From Gemmatimonadota bacterium (GTDB lineage: Bacteria > Gemmatimonadota > Gemmatimonadetes > Gemmatimonadales > GWC2-71-9): DNA of 6,919 nucleotides. The notes under the pieces were generated by a model. The model searched no databases and was not told the DNA's origin. It saw nothing but the letters and a program-made list of their open reading frames with translations. The DNA is taken from positions 1 through 6,919 of the forward strand of contig QHTP01000212.1 of the NCBI GenBank assembly GCA_003220855.1, written 5' to 3'. The translations under genes and the position numbers were made by a program. Below are positions 5,982-6,919 of the stretch, one piece after another (position 1 is the stretch's first letter; each line of letters begins with the position of its first letter).

Positions 5982-6919
5982 GTGGCCCTACAAAAGTCTG
6001 GGGAAGAGTCGGGCGACGTCCGCGACGGGATTCCCTGCCGTCGCCTGGGGCGGACCGGGGAGATGGTGTCGCTGATCGGTGTTGGCGGCTACCACCTCGG
6101 GAGGCAAGCCGACGAGCAGGAAGCCGTCCGTATCGTCCGCACGGCCGTCGACAGCGGCATCAACTTCCTCGACAACTGCTGGGACTACAACGGTGGGGCG
6201 AGCGAACTCCGCATGGGAAAGGCGCTGCGTGACGGCTATCGTCAGAAAGCGTTTCTCATGACCAAGATCGACGGCCGCAGCGAAGAGAGCGCGGCGCGGC
6301 AGATCGACGAGTCGCTACGACGGCTGCAAACCGACTGGATCGACCTCATGCAATTCCACGAGGTGATCCGAATGACGGATCCGGAGCGCGTGTTCGCGAG
6401 GGACGGTGCCTTGAAAGCAGTGCTGACAGCGCAGCGCGCGGGCAAGATCCGCTACGTCGGATTCACCGGTCACAAGAGCCCCGCCATTCATCTCAACATG
6501 CTCGAAACCGCCCGGGCGCAAGGGTTCAGGTTCGACGCGGTGCAGATGCCGTTGAACGTGATGGATGCCCATTACGACAGCTTCGAGCAGCAGGTCGTGC
6601 CTGTGCTCGTCGAGCAGGACATGGGGGTGCTGGGGATGAAGCCCATGGGCGATCCCTTCGTCCTGGTGAGCGGCACCGTGACGGCGGTGGAATGCCTCCA
6701 CTATGCCATGAACCTGCCGACGAGCGTGGTGATTACAGGGTGCGATTCACTGCCGGTGCTCGAGCAGGCGCTGCACGCGGCCCGCAGCTTTCACCCCCTG
6801 AGCGAGGGAGCCATAGCCGCGCTGCTCAAGCGGACGGCGCACGCCGGGCACGACGGAAAGTACGAGCTCTACAAGACGACCCATCATTTCGATGGGACGT
6901 ACCAGAATCCACAATGGCT
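5982..6919 (+). CDS. Aldo/keto reductase family oxidoreductase, 3' end beyond window
   Basis: An open frame from GTG 5982 to the window edge (312 codons, no stop) encodes an NADPH-dependent aldo/keto reductase with a TIM-barrel fold, expected in the cytoplasm. After a 17-residue leader comes the first barrel strand, PCRRLGRTGEMVSLIGVGGY (18-37). The catalytic tetrad is Asp64 and Tyr69 (NFLDNCWDYN), Lys95 (LMTKID) and His126 (MQFHE). GKIRYVGFTGH (154-164) and the 'GMKPMG' strand (218-223) are typical, and a late ITGCDS segment (251-256) sits where the cofactor phosphate-binding region is expected. The last residues, KTTHHFDGTYQNPQW, resemble the C-terminal tail of related soil-bacterial reductases, so probably only a few codons are missing. 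No C-terminal iron-sulfur cysteines are seen. Substrate is unknown; carbonyl reduction or sugar/alcohol oxidation are possible. The gene is preceded by a good ribosome site and a sigma-54-like promoter, which suggests conditional expression. Confidence 0.93.
   Translation, partial: MALQKSGEESGDVRDGIPCRRLGRTGEMVSLIGVGGYHLGRQADEQEAVRIVRTAVDSGINFLDNCWDYNGGASELRMGKALRDGYRQKAFLMTKIDGRSEESAARQIDESLRRLQTDWIDLMQFHEVIRMTDPERVFARDGALKAVLTAQRAGKIRYVGFTGHKSPAIHLNMLETARAQGFRFDAVQMPLNVMDAHYDSFEQQVVPVLVEQDMGVLGMKPMGDPFVLVSGTVTAVECLHYAMNLPTSVVITGCDSLPVLEQALHAARSFHPLSEGAIAALLKRTAHAGHDGKYELYKTTHHFDGTYQNPQW

Noticed and set aside
5119..6919. Right half as a horizontally acquired block on the basis of codon composition
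   Set aside because: Counting A/T-ending codons in the first 60 codons gave about 10 (DUF1275) and 11 (aldo/keto reductase), against 3 (small subunit), 10 (large subunit) and 6 (VanZ-like). The overlap is too large to claim a foreign block.
1..6919. CRISPR array, tRNA/rRNA gene, transposase or attachment site
   Set aside because: No regularly spaced repeats, no cloverleaf or rRNA-like sequence, and no transposase or integrase motif was seen on either strand.

Overview
The window is a GC-rich, gene-dense bacterial segment from an unknown host. Codon third positions are mostly G or C, GTG starts are frequent, and intergenic gaps are short. A candidate sigma-54 promoter argues against a typical actinobacterium, because sigma-54 is absent there. 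A high-GC soil or sediment lineage is plausible (for example Rokubacteria/Methylomirabilota, Acidobacteriota, Gemmatimonadota or deltaproteobacterial groups). That assignment is inference only.

Left part (1-4845): a tightly packed set of five plus-strand genes that looks like one operon. In order they are the C-terminal end of a sulfocyanin-like blue-copper (cupredoxin) protein, an integral-membrane methyltransferase of the PEMT/ICMT type, a small [2Fe-2S] subunit and a large Tat-exported molybdopterin subunit of a xanthine-oxidase-family hydroxylase (isoquinoline 1-oxidoreductase/aldehyde dehydrogenase type), and a 430-residue membrane protein made of three VanZ-like repeats. Gaps are about 29, 25 and 1 nt, then a 4-nt ATGA overlap. 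The likely working unit is a periplasmic molybdenum hydroxylase. Substrate electrons would pass from the molybdenum centre through two [2Fe-2S] clusters to an acceptor, and the neighbouring blue-copper protein is a candidate for that acceptor. No cytochrome c subunit or cofactor-insertion chaperone is seen inside the window.

Middle (4846-5118): mostly non-coding today. On the minus strand it carries the last ~48 codons of an Hsp20/alpha-crystallin small heat-shock protein whose N-terminal part is missing. This is a pseudogene remnant and a probable rearrangement scar.

Right part (5119-6919): a YoaK/DUF1275 membrane protein with its own ribosome binding site. A 170-base gap follows, with a GC hairpin and a well-spaced -24/-12 (sigma-54-type) promoter candidate. 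Then comes an aldo/keto reductase with the full catalytic tetrad, which runs off the right edge close to its expected C-terminus.

The most interesting points are the blue-copper/molybdenum-hydroxylase pairing with an embedded membrane methyltransferase, the triple-VanZ protein coupled to the hydroxylase, the beheaded hsp20, and the sigma-54-like promoter before the aldo/keto reductase.
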